A DNA stretch of 64,000 nt from Eonycteris spelaea (taxonomy: Eukaryota > Chordata > Mammalia > Chiroptera > Pteropodidae), in assembly GCA_003508835.1 (NCBI GenBank), contig PUFA01000284.1:452501-516500 (forward strand), written 5' to 3'. Shown here one piece after another: positions 9,841-22,262 of this stretch. The notes under the pieces are model-generated. The model searched no databases and had not been told where the DNA came from. It was given only the letters and a program-made list of their open reading frames with translations. The position numbers and the translations under genes were made by a program. Positions within the stretch are counted from its first letter, which is position 1. Every line of letters begins with the position of its first letter.

Positions 9841-9966
9841 GGTGCAAGATACAGATGTACAAAATTGGTTGTATGTATCTTCGAAGCAAGATGTAAAGGG
9901 ACTAGATTGGTTCTATGTATCTTTAGCCAACAGGCAATGCACAAAAATTACAAAAAAAAAAAAAAA
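9841..9966 (+). repeat. Two-copy 42-bp tandem duplication with poly(A) end
   Basis: GCAAGATACAGATGTAC at 9844 recurs as GCAAGATGTAAAGGGAC at 9886, and ATTGGTTGTATGTATCTT at 9864 recurs as ATTGGTTCTATGTATCTT at 9906, giving a period of 42. About 25 bases later an A-rich run (9949-9966) follows. It looks like a small retroposed or tandemly duplicated unit of unknown family. The 67-codon frame across it is not credible as a gene. Confidence 0.6.
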
Positions 9967-10675
9967 AGTTTAGCTCACCATAAAAAGAACTTTATAACAT
10001 TTAAAGCCATCTAAAAGTAAAAGATTGTGTAATTTGGTTAGATTTACCTACAGAAGAAAGATTTTACCCAGAAATCATGTGACACTCTGAAGGACATTTT
10101 GACTTTGGACAAAATAAATGCTTAGTTTTATTCCTATTTTTGAATTATCATAACATGTGAAACATGAACTTGAACATTTTGCAATCCTATCCTCGACTGA
10201 AAAAAATCATAGTTCATCCCCACTTTCTGTGTCATATAAAGCACTGTTCTTATTTATTAAAAAATGCATTGCTTCTCCATCTTCCATCTCCATAATATCT
10301 TCTGATTACAGGGCTTGATAGCATGATAAATAATGGCCCACTACCCCTCGTTTGCTTTCTTTCTCATCCCATGTTCCAATTGTGTATTAAGGCCAGTACC
10401 TTTCAATAAATGCAAATAGATCACATCATATCTAGCAGATGATTTATAAAGCTCATGAAAGACATGTTCATTTTTGTGGGGTGGTTGGGGATAGGAGGGG
10501 ATTTTAAAATAATCTCAGAAGAAGAAGAAGAAGAGGGTGAAAAACCCCTTTTAGTCACTAGACTTAAAGAATAAAGAACTTCTACAACACTTTCAAAGTG
10601 ATTTATTTCTAGTCTTATGCAATTCCTAGATGAGTTGTGTACCTATATGTTATAGAGACTAAAAAAGTTCCTCTA
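9967..10675. other. Unassigned DNA
   Basis: No gene. A G-rich patch at 10478-10500 has three runs of four G plus a GG, so only a weak two-tetrad G-quadruplex is possible. A short (GAA)n lies near 10519-10536. Confidence 0.5.
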
Positions 10676-10869
10676 TTCCTCCTCCCCTTCCTCCTTCTCT
10701 TCTACCTTCTCTTACTTTCTTCCTTCCTTTTGCAATGTGATCACTGAAAAATAAAAAGGAAGAAGAGGGAAAGTAGAAGTCTCTCTCTCTTTCTCTCTTC
10801 CTTCCCTTCCTTCCCTCCCTTCTTCCTTCTCTCTTTCTGACTTAAAAAAAAAAAAAAAAAAAAAAAAAA
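10676..10869. repeat. Polypyrimidine/polypurine block ending in A26
   Basis: Pyrimidine run 10676-10735, purine run about 10758-10782, and a second pyrimidine run 10783-10838 (CT, TTCC and CCCT words). CTT then leads into 26 A residues (10844-10869). It is a low-complexity simple-repeat cluster. The purine and pyrimidine arms are partly complementary. Confidence 0.9.
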
Positions 10870-12062
10870 GCTATTTCCAGATAATAAATGTTACTGTTCA
10901 TCATGAAGTTAATAGTTAATTAGGCAATAAAAGAGAGAGATTTTTAATTAGGTAGAGCCTAATCTGGCCTTTAAGAGTCTCAGCACTCACATGAAACTCA
11001 TATCGAGGTGTCAATAAATCTGTCTGCTAATAACGCATTTAGCATTTAAATAGTTTTTGACAGTAAACTCTTCCAACATTACCATAATTATGAATCCTAA
11101 AAATTTGGTAGCTACTTATATACCATAGCTACATTTGCTTTTATGTAAGACATGGTACTTTTATAATCTAATGATAATTGTTCAAATTCTATATCACAAG
11201 GAATAATTATCTAGCTACCCTTTCAACAAGAGAAATCAGTGAAACATTATCACTTGGAAACATTCGATGATGCTTCATCTGACTGTTCAGAAGCACAAGT
11301 AGGTTAGAAACAGATTATCTAAGATATTTTTGTGAGGGTGACAACAAACTCAAGCTGGAATCTGAGGAATCCTTTTGCAACTATAGTTGATTTTCTATAT
11401 TAGTGAGAAAAAAAGCATTTTTGAGAAAAGTTTTATTCAATTGCAGTGTGTTTTGGGGACTAAGACAATGTACTGCTAGATTTGCAAAACCTTTGACTTT
11501 TATAAGCATAAGTACGCAGGCTAAATTTTAGAACATATAGATGGCATCTATTTTGATGGATCCTAAAGGAATTCAGCTCTAAATTTTAATTTGCCAGAGA
11601 GATAGGAATCTACAGGCAAAATTAATTCATTAATGAGGACATTGTTTTTAACCCACAACCCTTCTTCTTAGCATTAAATAACAGTATATTTCTAACTTTT
11701 TAGTGTCCTATAAAGGTTGTTAACAAACTCAAAAAATAGATATATAAGAGAGAGAAAGTGGAAAAAAAAAAACATTAGTGAATAGTAACACAAATGCATC
11801 CAAATCAAGGTATTCAAATAATAAAGACACTAAATTCCAAGACAAATGAAGAAAATGAATACAATGAGAAGCTGTCCAGAAGAGAAAGTATTCACAGTGC
11901 TCTGATAAAGCGAATTATCTTGCATACATATAAAATATGTGAGTTTGTATTTTCTTCACACTGCAGTTTGAAAAACACATATATCTTTATAAACTTTGCT
12001 ATGGCTTGTTATAATAGAAAAACCATGAACATTATTCCTGTGACTGGACCAGATAAATTCTG
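10870..12062. other. Unassigned DNA, possibly containing a conserved non-coding block
   Basis: 10900-11095 is unique-looking and holds homeodomain-type cores (AGTTAATTAGGCAATA, TTTTTAATTAGG) and AATAACGCATTTAGCATTTA. The remainder is AT-rich with no identifiable feature. The 96-codon frame at 11794-12084 has no domain and runs into a MIR, so it was rejected. Confidence 0.4.
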
Positions 12063-12255
12063 GCTATTCACTGTATTGCCTTGAGAAAATTATTTAGCTT
12101 TTCTGAGCTTTACTTTATTCATTGGCAAAATGATCTAGTGAAACTTAACATATAATTCATCTGGAAATTAAATAATGTAGTATACATAAATTTTCTAACA
12201 CAGTGTTGTCACATTGTAGATGCTTGAAAAATATCGGTAAACTTTTATTCCATCT
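12063..12255 (+). mobile_element. MIR SINE
   Basis: CCTTGAGAAAATTATTTAGC, TTTTCTGAGCTTTAC, CATTGGCAAAATGATCTAGT, then CACAGTGTTGTCACATTGTAGATGCTTGAAAAATAT. The core and tail are in the normal MIR order (ccttgggcaagttacttaac ... ctgtaaaatg ... gcacatagtaagcgctcaataaat), diverged. Confidence 0.65.
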
Positions 12256-15200
12256 ACTTCTCTTTATTTTGACTCTTTATTGTCTACTAAGATTTCTGAG
12301 ACTATGAAAAGAAATTCTCTGTGTCTGCATTAGGCTTTTGGCCTGGCAGAACTAAGGATCCCTCACTGTGGTATTATCCTTTGCTCAAGGAGACTATTTA
12401 TGCTTTGCATGGGCCAAGTTGTCATTAGGGGAGGAGTGATTCAGAAGAAAAAATTAATTATGAATATCCTTCCTTAGGGAGGCAAAAATTCACCTTCTAG
12501 TCATTGCAATTTGTCATGTTCAATAGCCAGAGTTGATCTTTATGTAACCTAATTGATAGAGGTAATCGTCTACATAACTATTAGAGAATACCCTATTCTA
12601 GCATTTTCCTGCTCTCAGCAACTATTATGTTTACGTGAAAACAAACTTTATTTAAGTATTTATCACGGCTCTCTGTTGCTCTCATTGATGGTTGAACAGT
12701 TTAAAGGGGAGAGAAGTGTGATTCAAATAATTTGTTCTAATTAGAACATAATTTTTTTAACCCATCATCCATTGCCATAGCTTAACTGACATCAGTCACT
12801 AGTTGACAAGCCTCTTAATGTTGTTGGTGGTTGATTTTCAGTCCAATGATTTCACCACCAAACAGAGTTCTTTGTTCATACAGAGACACATGTGTGGTCC
12901 ACAGACACTTATCCAGAATGTATAGATTCCCAGAAATCACTCATGAGCTGAAGAAAAAAAAAATGTAGGTATTTTAATATAACATAAAGTAACTTATCTC
13001 GCTAAGTAAGGCTAAAAGAATATGCTTCATATTAAATTTTTTTTGTTTTTGCCAAATTTAGGATTGTGCATTTATGAACTAATATATGTAGATTGTGTAT
13101 GAGATCATGTAAGTTCAGCTTTTCCAAAACCTAGGATAAAGAAATTATAAGTTTTACTATCTCTCCAATAGGCTTTTTGAGAAAAAAGATGACATATAAT
13201 TTTTTCCCCAGTAAAATTGAACAAAAATCATTCTTGAAAAATGCCCATGTTTTTGAGGGATATACTCTAATTTTTGTAAGGACACTTAACTTGTTCATAA
13301 CAAGCTTAGTGTGACATGATCAATAGGTTCTCCTAGAAAATGTTCAAATGTCTGGAATTCAGGCAGCTTTCTATCAAGCTTCTGTGCTTTAGAGATATAG
13401 CATCTATAACCCAATTTACTAATCGAGGAAGCCAGAATAAAATTTTAGTTGGATATTTGATGCTACCTCATCAACTATAATCAGAAATAAAACTAACATC
13501 TTTGATGTAAGATCTTTGTTTGCAACTAAATAAGACATTGAGCTTTAACAAACACAGTACCTTCACTGTATTTTAAAAAATCAGGGTCTGTGATTAGGTC
13601 CCCTCCTATTAAAAAGTGTTACATTTGCAAATTGCAGTGCACTACTGAGAAAATGGCACAACTTAATAAAAAGAGATAGAGGAGCTAGGCTATCTCTCTA
13701 GTATCATCATATTTGATTTTCTATAATATTTCGTGCAATCATTAAAAGCAAAGTAACAGTAATATTGTAGCCATTTCAATACCTGGATTTCTATTACTTT
13801 GGTTAGGAATGTTTTCCTTGGATGATTGGTTGACAATATCCGAAGGATAATTTTAGGTCCTGAAGAATTAAACACAGGTCTATTTTTATGAGGTGGGACA
13901 GATTGGAAACTGTTCTTTCTGCTTGTTCCAGTGAAATTGGAAATGAAAAGAATGTGTGTCATATGAGGGACAAGTGACATGAAGCTCATCTGAATTATAT
14001 TTCATGTCCCTCTTTATAGCCTAATGTTCAACTATATCCATTTTCCTGGCATTACTGCACCCATCAAAAACAAGTTATTGACACTTATATCACACATATA
14101 AATCAAATCAGGCAGATAAAGCAAAGAAAGGGGTTTCAGAGAGATTGAATGATGGAGTCAAATAATGTATTTGTTTTTCACCTCTAGGATATCACTTTAA
14201 TACTTTCCTGAAACAATGGCACAAAATCATTCCAATTAAATGATCTTAAAATAAGATATAAAACAAATTCAGGTGATCTCATTCTGTCTGGTGTGTCAAG
14301 AGTTGACAGCACAAAATTGAGCAGAAATAGTTTAAATTTAGCAGTCTTCACATATGTGTACAAGGACTGAGAGCAGAAATTGGATTTCCTTCAGTGAAGT
14401 CAATTAAGAAAAACTCAACAAGGAAAGGTTGAAATACATTGACAGGGCACTGTGAATTCTAAGAACATTGGCACTGGCTTGGGTACAAATTAAGCAAGAC
14501 ATTCTGTTCTGACATAATTTCCTTGACCTGAGAAATTACACTGATGATTATAAAAATATTAATAATAATAATAACAAAAGACAAATGTAATGAAGAGACA
14601 CATTTAGTAGCGATCAACTACCAAAAGGCCATGTCACTTTCACTCTTGTTTTTAAGGTCTCTGGTCATGTAGTTCATTCCACACAATTCTTCTGCTTGGG
14701 CTTCAGTCATCACACCTCATTCCATTTCATGGTGTTCTTTACACAATACTTGCTTTGCTTTAAAGAATTGAGAGGCAGCTGAAATAAAGAATTTTTTTCC
14801 TCCATCATATCTGTGCAAATTATTTAGCCTACTCTGGCTTACTCAACATGCCATTCACTTCCCTTTTCTTGCCTATCAGCTCTATTTCAAATACTAGACA
14901 GGAGTCTTTGGGTCATTAGCAAATGTTTACCATGAATTGAGAAGCAGTAAAAAGTTGTGATGGGAGGACACATTAATCAAAACAAATTAACACTTAAACC
15001 TGCTCTTTGATGCTTATTTAATTAAAAACTGCTAGATTAGAAAAAAAAGTCCTCCAAAATAAATGTACAATAAATGTGCATTTTAAGGAATTATGGGAAT
15101 TTAGAATTTCTCCAAATCTGCAGTCTTTCAGGCAAAGCAAATAAAGGGAAGCAACTTTTATATTCTCTCCCTGCTCCCTATTTTTGCTTCCCACCCATAA

Positions 15201-16193
15201 AAAAAAAAAAAACATTTAAAATAAACATATTATTAAGAATCTTGACATACATTATTTCAGAAAAATATTCTGCAAAAATATGAATAAGCTTTTCTTGCAG
15301 TAATTGGTAGCTGGATAGCATAATAACATTTTCCAGATTTTTTTTTTTTTTAACACTGTTGAAATTCATTCCATAAGCTTTATTTAAAAAAAAAAGTGAA
15401 TATTTCTGCCATTCATTTAGTAAGAAAAAAATTAAAAGTACAGGTTGATGAAAAATGAACAGGAAGCTACATACCCTTGGAACTAGCTGGACAAAATGTA
15501 ATTAAGAATCTATTAAATACTTTAAAGTATTGTTTAATAAGCAGTCTAGAAATTTTCCAGTACCTAGAAAAAAAAATCCTATTTATCACTAAAAGATTTT
15601 TTTAATGTTTAATTTTTAGGTTTTTGTTTATTCAATTCAAAAAATAATGATTCTGCTGTCGTGACTTTGTCCTAAATTTGCACTGTTTAAACCCCATGCT
15701 TTACTCCAATAATTAGAAAACTGTCCTGTAAACAATGCTGAGTCCATTATGGTTCTGAAACCTTATGCTTTTCATTGAATTACTCAGGGGTCTGATTTTG
15801 TATCTGGATAAATTGGAACTGGGAACTAGAAACCCAAAAGAAAGCGATTTTTCCTCCATCTCTGGAGAACTTCATGGAACCTCGTCCATATTCCTCTCTG
15901 TAAATTTCAACATTCCCTCATTCTGCTTCCTAACATCAGAAAGAACAATAGCTGCTCTAGTTGTAAAATTTAAATAGCCAATTCAAATGACAAGAGCAGG
16001 GGTGGCAGTCTCAAATGACTCAGTTATCAAGCAGGTGACAAAATACACAGAACAAAGGGAGAGAATATGGCTTCAAATCAGCCCCAGCTGCTTTTCACCT
16101 ACATGTGAGATTGTTGCCAGAACTTCTATTATTCAAGAGAAGCCAGAATTGTCATTTTTTTGTGTGTGACAAATCACCCAATTTTAAAATGCT
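12256..16193. other. Long unassigned, mostly unique DNA
   Basis: Almost 4 kb without a confident repeat or gene. The part at 12290-12560 is less AT-rich and repeat-free, with a run CTTTGCATGGGCCAAGTTGTC. 14330-14560 is similar. Short arrays are present: (AAT)n near 14555-14575, and A/T runs at 15200-15211, 15340-15351 and 15388-15397. 15987-16190 recalls an old interspersed element (ACTTCTATTATTCAAGAGAAG then AAATCACCCAATTTTAAAAT), but I cannot name it. Open frames here (for example 13690-13989 on the minus strand, 99 codons) carry no motif. Confidence 0.5.
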
Positions 16194-17615
16194 GGCTTTT
16201 TCTCAGTTTTATTGAGCTATAATGGACATACATAACTGTATAAGTTTTAGGTGTGCGGCATCATGGTTTGACTTACATATATTATGAAATGATTACTGTA
16301 ATAAATTTAATTAGCACTCATCTTCCCATAGAGATACAATGAAAGTAAAAAGCAAAAAAAAAAAAATTGTTCTTTGTGATGAGACTCAGCATTTACTCTT
16401 TTAATAATTTTCCTACATACCACACAGTAGTGTTCACTATAGTTATCATGATGTGCACTGTATCTCTAGTACATATTTCTTGTAACTGAAAGTTTGTATC
16501 TTTTGATCACCTTCACCCATTTCTTCCACTCCCCCTCTCAGACCTTGCCTTTTGACCACCTTCCTCCAATTCTCTCTCTCACCACAAATCTGATCTTTTT
16601 CTATAACTTTTTTTTAGATTCCACACGTGAGATCATACAGTATTTGTCTTTCTCCATTCCAACTTATTTTATTTAACATAATGCCTTCAAAATCTATCCA
16701 TGTTGTGCAAATGGCAGGATTTTCTCATTGTTTATGGCCAAATAATATTCTATTGTATATATACGCCACACTTCTTTATCCACTCATCCATCATTGGACA
16801 CTTAGGTGTTTCCGGGTTTTAGCTGTTATACATAATGCTGCTATGAACATGTGGGTGAAAATACTTTTTTAAGCTAATGTTTTATTTCTTTTGAATATAT
16901 TCCCAGAAGTGGAGTTGCTGGGTCATATGGTAGTTCTATTTTCAACTTATTAAGCATCCTACATACTATTTTCCATAGTGGTTGTACAAGTTTACAATTT
17001 CACAATGGAGCACAAATGTTCCCTTATCTCCACATCTTCAGTATTTGTTATCTCTCTTCATTTTGATGACGACTATTCTAGTAAACATGAGATGATACTT
17101 CATTGTTTTTGATTTGCATTTCCCTAATATCTAATAATATTGAGCATTTTTCATGTACTTGTTGGCCATTCATAGATCTTCTTTGGAAAAAAATGTTTAT
17201 TCAGTCTTTTGTCTATTTTTATTGGATTATATGTTGTTGGCTTTTCTGTTTTATGACTTTTTAATATTTTTGGCTATTAACCCTAATAGGTTTTGCAAAT
17301 ATATATTTTTTTTTCATTCTGTAGGTTGCCTTTTCACTTTGTTGATGTTTCACCTTTTGCTGTGCAGAAGCTTTTTAGTTTGATATAGTTCTACTTGCTT
17401 ATTTTTTGTTCTGTTGTTTGTGATTTAGGTGTCACATCTAAAAAAATCATTGCCAAGACCCACGTCAAGGAGCTTTTCCATTTTTTTTCCTAAGAGTTTA
17501 TGGTTTAAAGTCTTAGATTTAGGTCTTTAATTCATTTTGAATTAATGTTCATGAGTGGTACAAGATAGAGGTTGAGTTTCATTCTTTACATGTGACTACC
17601 CCGTTTTCCCAGCAT
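16194..17615 (-). mobile_element. L1 3' half, antisense
   Basis: The plus strand reads as the complement of an L1 3' UTR followed by the C-terminal part of ORF2. Landmarks are TTTTATTGAGCTATAATGG, TTGTAACTGAAAGTTTGTATC, AAATGGCAGGATTTTCTCAT, ATTCCCAGAAGTGGAGTTGC, ATTTGCATTTCCCTAATATC, AGGTTGCCTTTTCACTTTGT and CTGTGCAGAAGCTTTTTAGT, ending near TGACTACCCCGTTTTCCCAG. It is 5'-truncated in element orientation. Substitutions, indels and stops remove coding ability: open frames here are 60-81 codons and mostly on the wrong strand. The 3'-UTR type is that of laurasiatherian mammals. Confidence 0.9.
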
Positions 17616-18074
17616 GAAATAACACAGTTCAGACTAAACTACACAAGCCCTTGAGCCAACAGACATCCACTGAGAACTGGAACTGTGGAGGAGAAAACCA
17701 CTAGGCAAAAGCAACCGTCATGAAAGAATACAGCTACGCCCAGAGAAAAAGAAGCAAAGTAGGGACGTGTGAATTAGAAATACCTGGTACTTCCTCTCCA
17801 CTGTCATCTCATCTTCTGCTAGAACCATTAATTAGCTAAATCTAAGAAGACTATTCAGCAAGGGAAGCTAGGTGATAGGAACTGCATGTTTTGACCTCCT
17901 ATGGAACAAAGTAGAGAAGAGGAAGATAAGCAATGGATCAGAAAGACAAACAGAATAACGAGCACGTTTTAGTAGATGGTATGCCATTATTTCTAGGGCA
18001 GAGCATCTTTTGTGAATGGATGGGAGGATAGATGGAATAATGGTGGCATGAACTGATTAAGAATTTGGGTATTA
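17616..18074. other. Unassigned DNA
   Basis: Follows the truncated L1 end. The run GGTGATAGGAACTGCATG then GACCTCCTATGGAACAAAGT may be an old repeat, but it is not identified. No gene. Confidence 0.45.
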
Positions 18075-18275
18075 CATGCAGTCTTTCCAAATTTACGTTG
18101 TAGCTACCCCACTTTACAATACATCTTGGAACAGTTCCTCAATCTGTAAAAAGAGTATACTGAGAACATCTGTATTATAGGACCATTTTAAAGATTAACT
18201 TATATATTATATATGAAGTTCTTGGACTAATACTTGACAGATTATAAGTATCTGTTAATTATTAGTTATTATAAT
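18075..18275 (+). mobile_element. MIR SINE, diverged
   Basis: CCTCAATCTGTAAAAAGAG, ATTATAGGACCATTTTAAAGATTAACTTAT and TACTTGACAGATTATAAGTATCTGTTAATTATTAGTTATTAT follow the MIR core and tail in order. Confidence 0.55.
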
Positions 18276-19404
18276 TACTTGATCTGTTTCACTTTGCCAA
18301 ATGCTTCTGATGGGCTGGCCTAAGGCCCAGCACAGAGCCAGATTTAAAACAGAATTACAGGTACTGACCAGGTGAGCCTGCTGGGTATGAGTCCCAGAAA
18401 GAGTAGATATAAGAAATACTTCTATTATGATACCCACCTTCACCGTTGTTAGCAAAGTTGTATCACATTGGAGAGGTACTATATCTGGTTACCTCATAAT
18501 TCAAGCTCTAAATTGTAAGACACTTAAGAATAATTAGGTAGGCTGCTATCTAGTATATTTAGCTAAATTCGAACTCGAAATAACCGAAAAAGTTTTCTAC
18601 ATATGAACAGCAGCATTTGATTACCAAGCTTTGCATATTTTATTTTTGTCTCATCATTATGAAAGAAGATAGAATTTTAAAAATAAAGTCTAGAAAAATA
18701 TTAAGAAACAAAAAAGAGTTTGTTATTTCTCAGAGTGCATCTAACCATGTACCAATAATTCACTTCTTCCTCCTCAAGCTTATGTTCTCAAGATATCCTC
18801 TTCATGCATGCAGACTGAAGATGAGAAGAATTATTAAAATGTTTGCTAAGGCTAGACTAGTTACCAAAGGTATCACTTGAACCAAGAAGGTCAGTGGGGC
18901 CAGGAACAAGATACTGCCATTAAGATCAAGATTCTTGTGTCTACAAATGACTAAGATAAAATAAGTTATTGGGAGTCATGAGATCTGTCTTTATGGACAC
19001 TGGAGGCTAAACAGGAAGTGCAGGAATGATGCCCACATTAGCATAGCATCTCGAACTGAATCCTCTGCAGATTATCATTGTGTAATTAGGACAAGGTACA
19101 AAAGAAGTAAGAGATTCTCACTCAATAGTGTCATCCAAAACAAGAATGTGCAAATATAAGGACACAAAAATAAATTGAAAACAAAAGAATAGCAACAGCG
19201 GAACTAACAGAAGGAAGGGTAAGAATCCAACAATTGCATTTCTACTTTAAAAAAAATTAATACATGATTCACTCATAGTGTTGATTTTGGCCCTTTCAAT
19301 TCAATTGCGTATAAAATCTGGAATCATATACCTTGAGTCTGAAGAGGAATTTTTTATATATAGCTATTGATAGAAAGCTATTTTATTTCTAAACTAGCAT
19401 CCAA
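18276..19404. other. Unassigned DNA
   Basis: No gene or repeat is recognised. 18960-19110 is unique-looking (AGATTATCATTGTGTAATTAGGAC). Frames at 18255-18455 and 18617-18880 lack any domain. Confidence 0.5.
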
Positions 19405-19605
19405 TTTAGTGTTTCTAGTGCTGACTGGACATTAGAATTCCTGGGGAGCAAAAAAGAAAAAACAAACAAACAAACAAACAAAAACACAAAGTAATGATGT
19501 CAGAATTTCACTCCAGATCAATTAAATTAAAATTTCTGGTGGTAGAATTCAGGAGTATTTTTAAAAATATCCTTAGATGATTACAATGTATAGCCCAGTG
19601 AATAC
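19405..19605 (+). mobile_element. MER5-type hAT element with internal (CAAA)n
   Basis: GTGCTGACTGGACATTAGAA, TTCCTGGGGAGC, ACTCCAGATCAATTAAATTA, AAATTTCTGGTGG, GGAGTATTTTTAAAAATATCC and GATGATTACAATGTATAGCC follow the MER5 family. A CAAA tetranucleotide expansion (19461-19484) replaces part of the middle. Both ends are present. Confidence 0.7.
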
Positions 19606-19929
19606 CCTTTTATATCTCTGAGTCAAACTCAGTTCTTTGAAGCATCTCGTTTTTGCCCCATGATATATTTAAGACACAATATAAGAAAGCTGTCTTCAGT
19701 GTACCTTTGCTTCTACGTATAAAATGAAAAGAAGATCATTTTTACAGGGGTTAATAGAGCAAATTTTAATGGAAGGCAAGTACTTTAGAAATGAGAGCTC
19801 TGTTAGATATGAATTGCTTCTTTGAACCATAAAAGTTAAGAGCTAGAAGAAATAAAAGAGTATCTAGTTAGAAATAACAGAGCAAGTGTCATGGATAGAA
19901 GCTATTTTAAAGCTCCATGGTTCACTACA
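19606..19929. other. Unassigned; possible MIR scrap
   Basis: 19690-19815 (ACGTATAAAATGAAAAGAAG, ACAGGGGTTAATAGAGC, AAGTACTTTAGAAATGAGAG) weakly follows a plus-strand MIR, too diverged to call firmly. Confidence 0.35.
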
Positions 19930-20085
19930 CTCCTACTTACCACTACCTATTATAAAAATGAGAAAAAAATAAGGCTCAGTGATGGAAAGTAAGGAGACTA
20001 AATTTATGAATTTAGTTAAGAAAGAGGTAAGATTACAGTCCAATTCTCTTAAACTAAATTCAGTATTCTTACTCTTACTTTACAT
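19930..20085 (-). mobile_element. MIR SINE, antisense
   Basis: ATTATAAAAATGAGAAAAAAATAAGGCTCAGTGATGG and GAGGTAAGATTACAGTCCAATTCTCTTAAACTAAATTC follow the complement of the MIR core (gatgaggaaactgaggctcag ... ccaggtctgtctgactccaaa). Confidence 0.5.
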
Positions 20086-20149
20086 TTTAAATCACAAATT
20101 TTAGGATAAACATTATGCTTTCATATTTTGTTGGGTAGATTGCTGATGT

Positions 20150-20695
20150 TAGATTGTTCTGTTGTCATTCTGGTTACACTGAGAACTACATTTCCCAGAA
20201 TCACTTTCTTTATGTGGATCTAGATTAAAGTTGGCCCAAAGGGAAATTTTATAAAGCTAGTAGGCTAGAGTGAAGTGGCTGACATTACTGGAGGATGTTG
20301 GCATCAGATGCAGTGACAAACAGATGCATAAATACTGTGATATTCTACTTTATTCTCCCTCTCCTTATTCTATAACCAGCTTTTTTCCTAACTCTTGCCT
20401 TGTTGATTAACAGCAACCATAGCTCCATTTCCAGACTAGCTGTGAACTCACAGAATCATCAGCCTTCTGTGAGGTTTCCCTTGGGTTCCCCCTAGTGGTC
20501 TCTCTCTGGCTGCAAGCTGTACCAGTGCTCCAGGAGTGCTAAGTAGAGATATTTTTTAGACTTTTCAGCTTTTATTGTGGAACCGTGCATCTCTTATGCC
20601 TTCCACGAAAGAGTGACATCCTGTACTAAACATCTTTTTTATTATTACTCTCCAATTGGTTCTGCTTTTATAAGTAAACCCTGACTGATATGAGG
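20150..20695 (+). mobile_element. Old interspersed repeat, family not assigned (copy 1)
   Basis: Begins near AGAACTACATTTCCCAGAAT (about 20183) and ends with TAAACCCTGACTGATATGA at about 20692. This matches a common mammalian repeat I recognise by its two ends (aactacatttcccagactcccttgc ... ctggaccctgactgatac) but cannot name. The interior is C/T-rich with short CAGC-type words. No coding capacity. A second copy appears to lie at 40190-40570. Confidence 0.5.
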
Positions 20696-21700
20696 GGAAA
20701 TGGGTAATAAAGACTTTTGACTTCTATGGTGCAGTTATAAAACCAAGGTGATGGTGATAACATTCAAAATCTTAAAATTTACGAAGTGACTCTTTATAGT
20801 TTCTAACTAACTCCTATTTTATAGAAAAAAGGTCACGTTCAATTCAGAAATAAAGCAGCCTCAATTCAGAGAAATGAAGGCAACTCTACCAAGTCATCGC
20901 TGCCTAAGGCTCCCACCCTGGGCTCCTCTGACTCCCCTGCAGACAGTCCTCAGATGAAAACTGACACTGTTGTGAAATTCCGCTAATTATACAAGTCAGT
21001 TTTGAAATATTCATTTGGATTACTTTACAGAGATGGATATTAATGGCTTGCTAGCTTTGAAAAAAAGATTTTCTTTGATCTTAGAGAATTGGATTCTATG
21101 CTTTGGTAAAAAAAGTGGACTGGGGAGAGAGAAGTCTGAGCATTTTCTCTTCATCCAAGTAATTATGGGAAAGTAAGTTTTGTTGTTGTTGTTGTTGTTG
21201 TTGTTTTAATTTTGGTAGTTAGATTTAAAGATACAGAGCCAGTGATTAAAATCATCTTTTTCAGGAGTCATTCTAAAAAACACATTAAGCTAAAATGTCT
21301 AAATCTGACCAATACAATCAATCTGACAATGTAATATAGTTTCATTCACAAAAGTTAGATTGAGAAATGCTAAACCATGTAACAAATAACATTTAAGTAA
21401 CCCTTAGGCACCGTAATAGAAAGCATTGAATAAAAACTTCAACTATTGACATGTTAAAGGATCAGGGTTATTTAGTAATAAGTTAGTAAAGAATGGCAGT
21501 CTCCAGTTATTTAGAGCTTAAAAACACTAACGAGAATTATTTTTCATTGTTTTTCAATTCCAATATACAACAGTATCATCACCTTTCAAAGCGTTCTAAC
21601 AGTGAAGTTTCCTAGACCCTGCTATCTGGATAGTCAGATTGAATAATAAATGAGTGGATTAATAAATTAATAGTCTGATTCAGTAGATGTATGATGGGAT
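20696..21700. other. Unassigned DNA with a (TTG)n array
   Basis: No gene. (GTT)n occupies 21178-21206. A weak MIR-like antisense patch lies at about 20755-20835. Confidence 0.5.
21178..21206. repeat. (TTG)n microsatellite
   Basis: About nine perfect TTG units followed by TTTT. Confidence 0.92.
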
Positions 21701-22262
21701 TGTATTAGTTATCTATTGCTACATAACAAACTACCTTCAAACAGCAGTATAAAACAAAACAAAACAAAACAGACAGCATTTATTATCTCACACAGTTTCT
21801 GAGATCAGGTATCTAGAAGTAACTTGGTGGGATGGTTCTGGCCTAGGGTCTCTCATGAGATTCCAGTGAAACTATCCACTGGGGCTTTGTCACTGAAGAA
21901 TCGAGTGGAGTTGGTGGAGCTGTTTCCAAGATATCATAGACATATAGCCATTGGCAGGTGGACTTAGTTCTTATTCATTGTTTCTAGAAGGACTTGGTTT
22001 TTGCCACATGGACTTTTCCATAGGCATAACTACATGGCAGCTGGCTTTGCCAAGTGAGTAATCAGAGAGAGAGAAGCTAAATGACCTAGATAAGAGCCAC
22101 ATGTCTTTTATATCCTATTCTCAAAAGTGACTAATCATCTTCTGCCATGTACTATTGGTCACAGAAAATAATACTAATAGAATGTGGGAGGGAACTACAC
22201 AAGAGTATAAATACCAGGAGGCAGGAACAATTGGGGACCAACTTTGAGGCTGCATGACATAG
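21701..22262 (-). mobile_element. MLT1-type (ERVL-MaLR) solo LTR, antisense
   Basis: Starts TGTATTAGTTATCTATTGCT and continues ACATAACAAACTACC, CATTTATTATCTCACACAGT, TTTGCCACATGGACTTTTCC, ATGGCAGCTGGCTTTGCC, ACCAGGAGGCAGGAACAATT and GAGGCTGCATGACATAGGACA. Read on the minus strand this is an LTR beginning TGT..., with AATAAA (complement at 21779-21784) near the end and closing ...TAATACA. It is about 560 bp, near full length. An AAAAC expansion (21752-21771) lies inside. No internal retroviral sequence flanks it, so it is a solo LTR. The subfamily is uncertain. Confidence 0.75.

Noticed and set aside
10478..10500. G-quadruplex
   Set aside because: Only three runs of four G plus a GG; too weak for a confident call.
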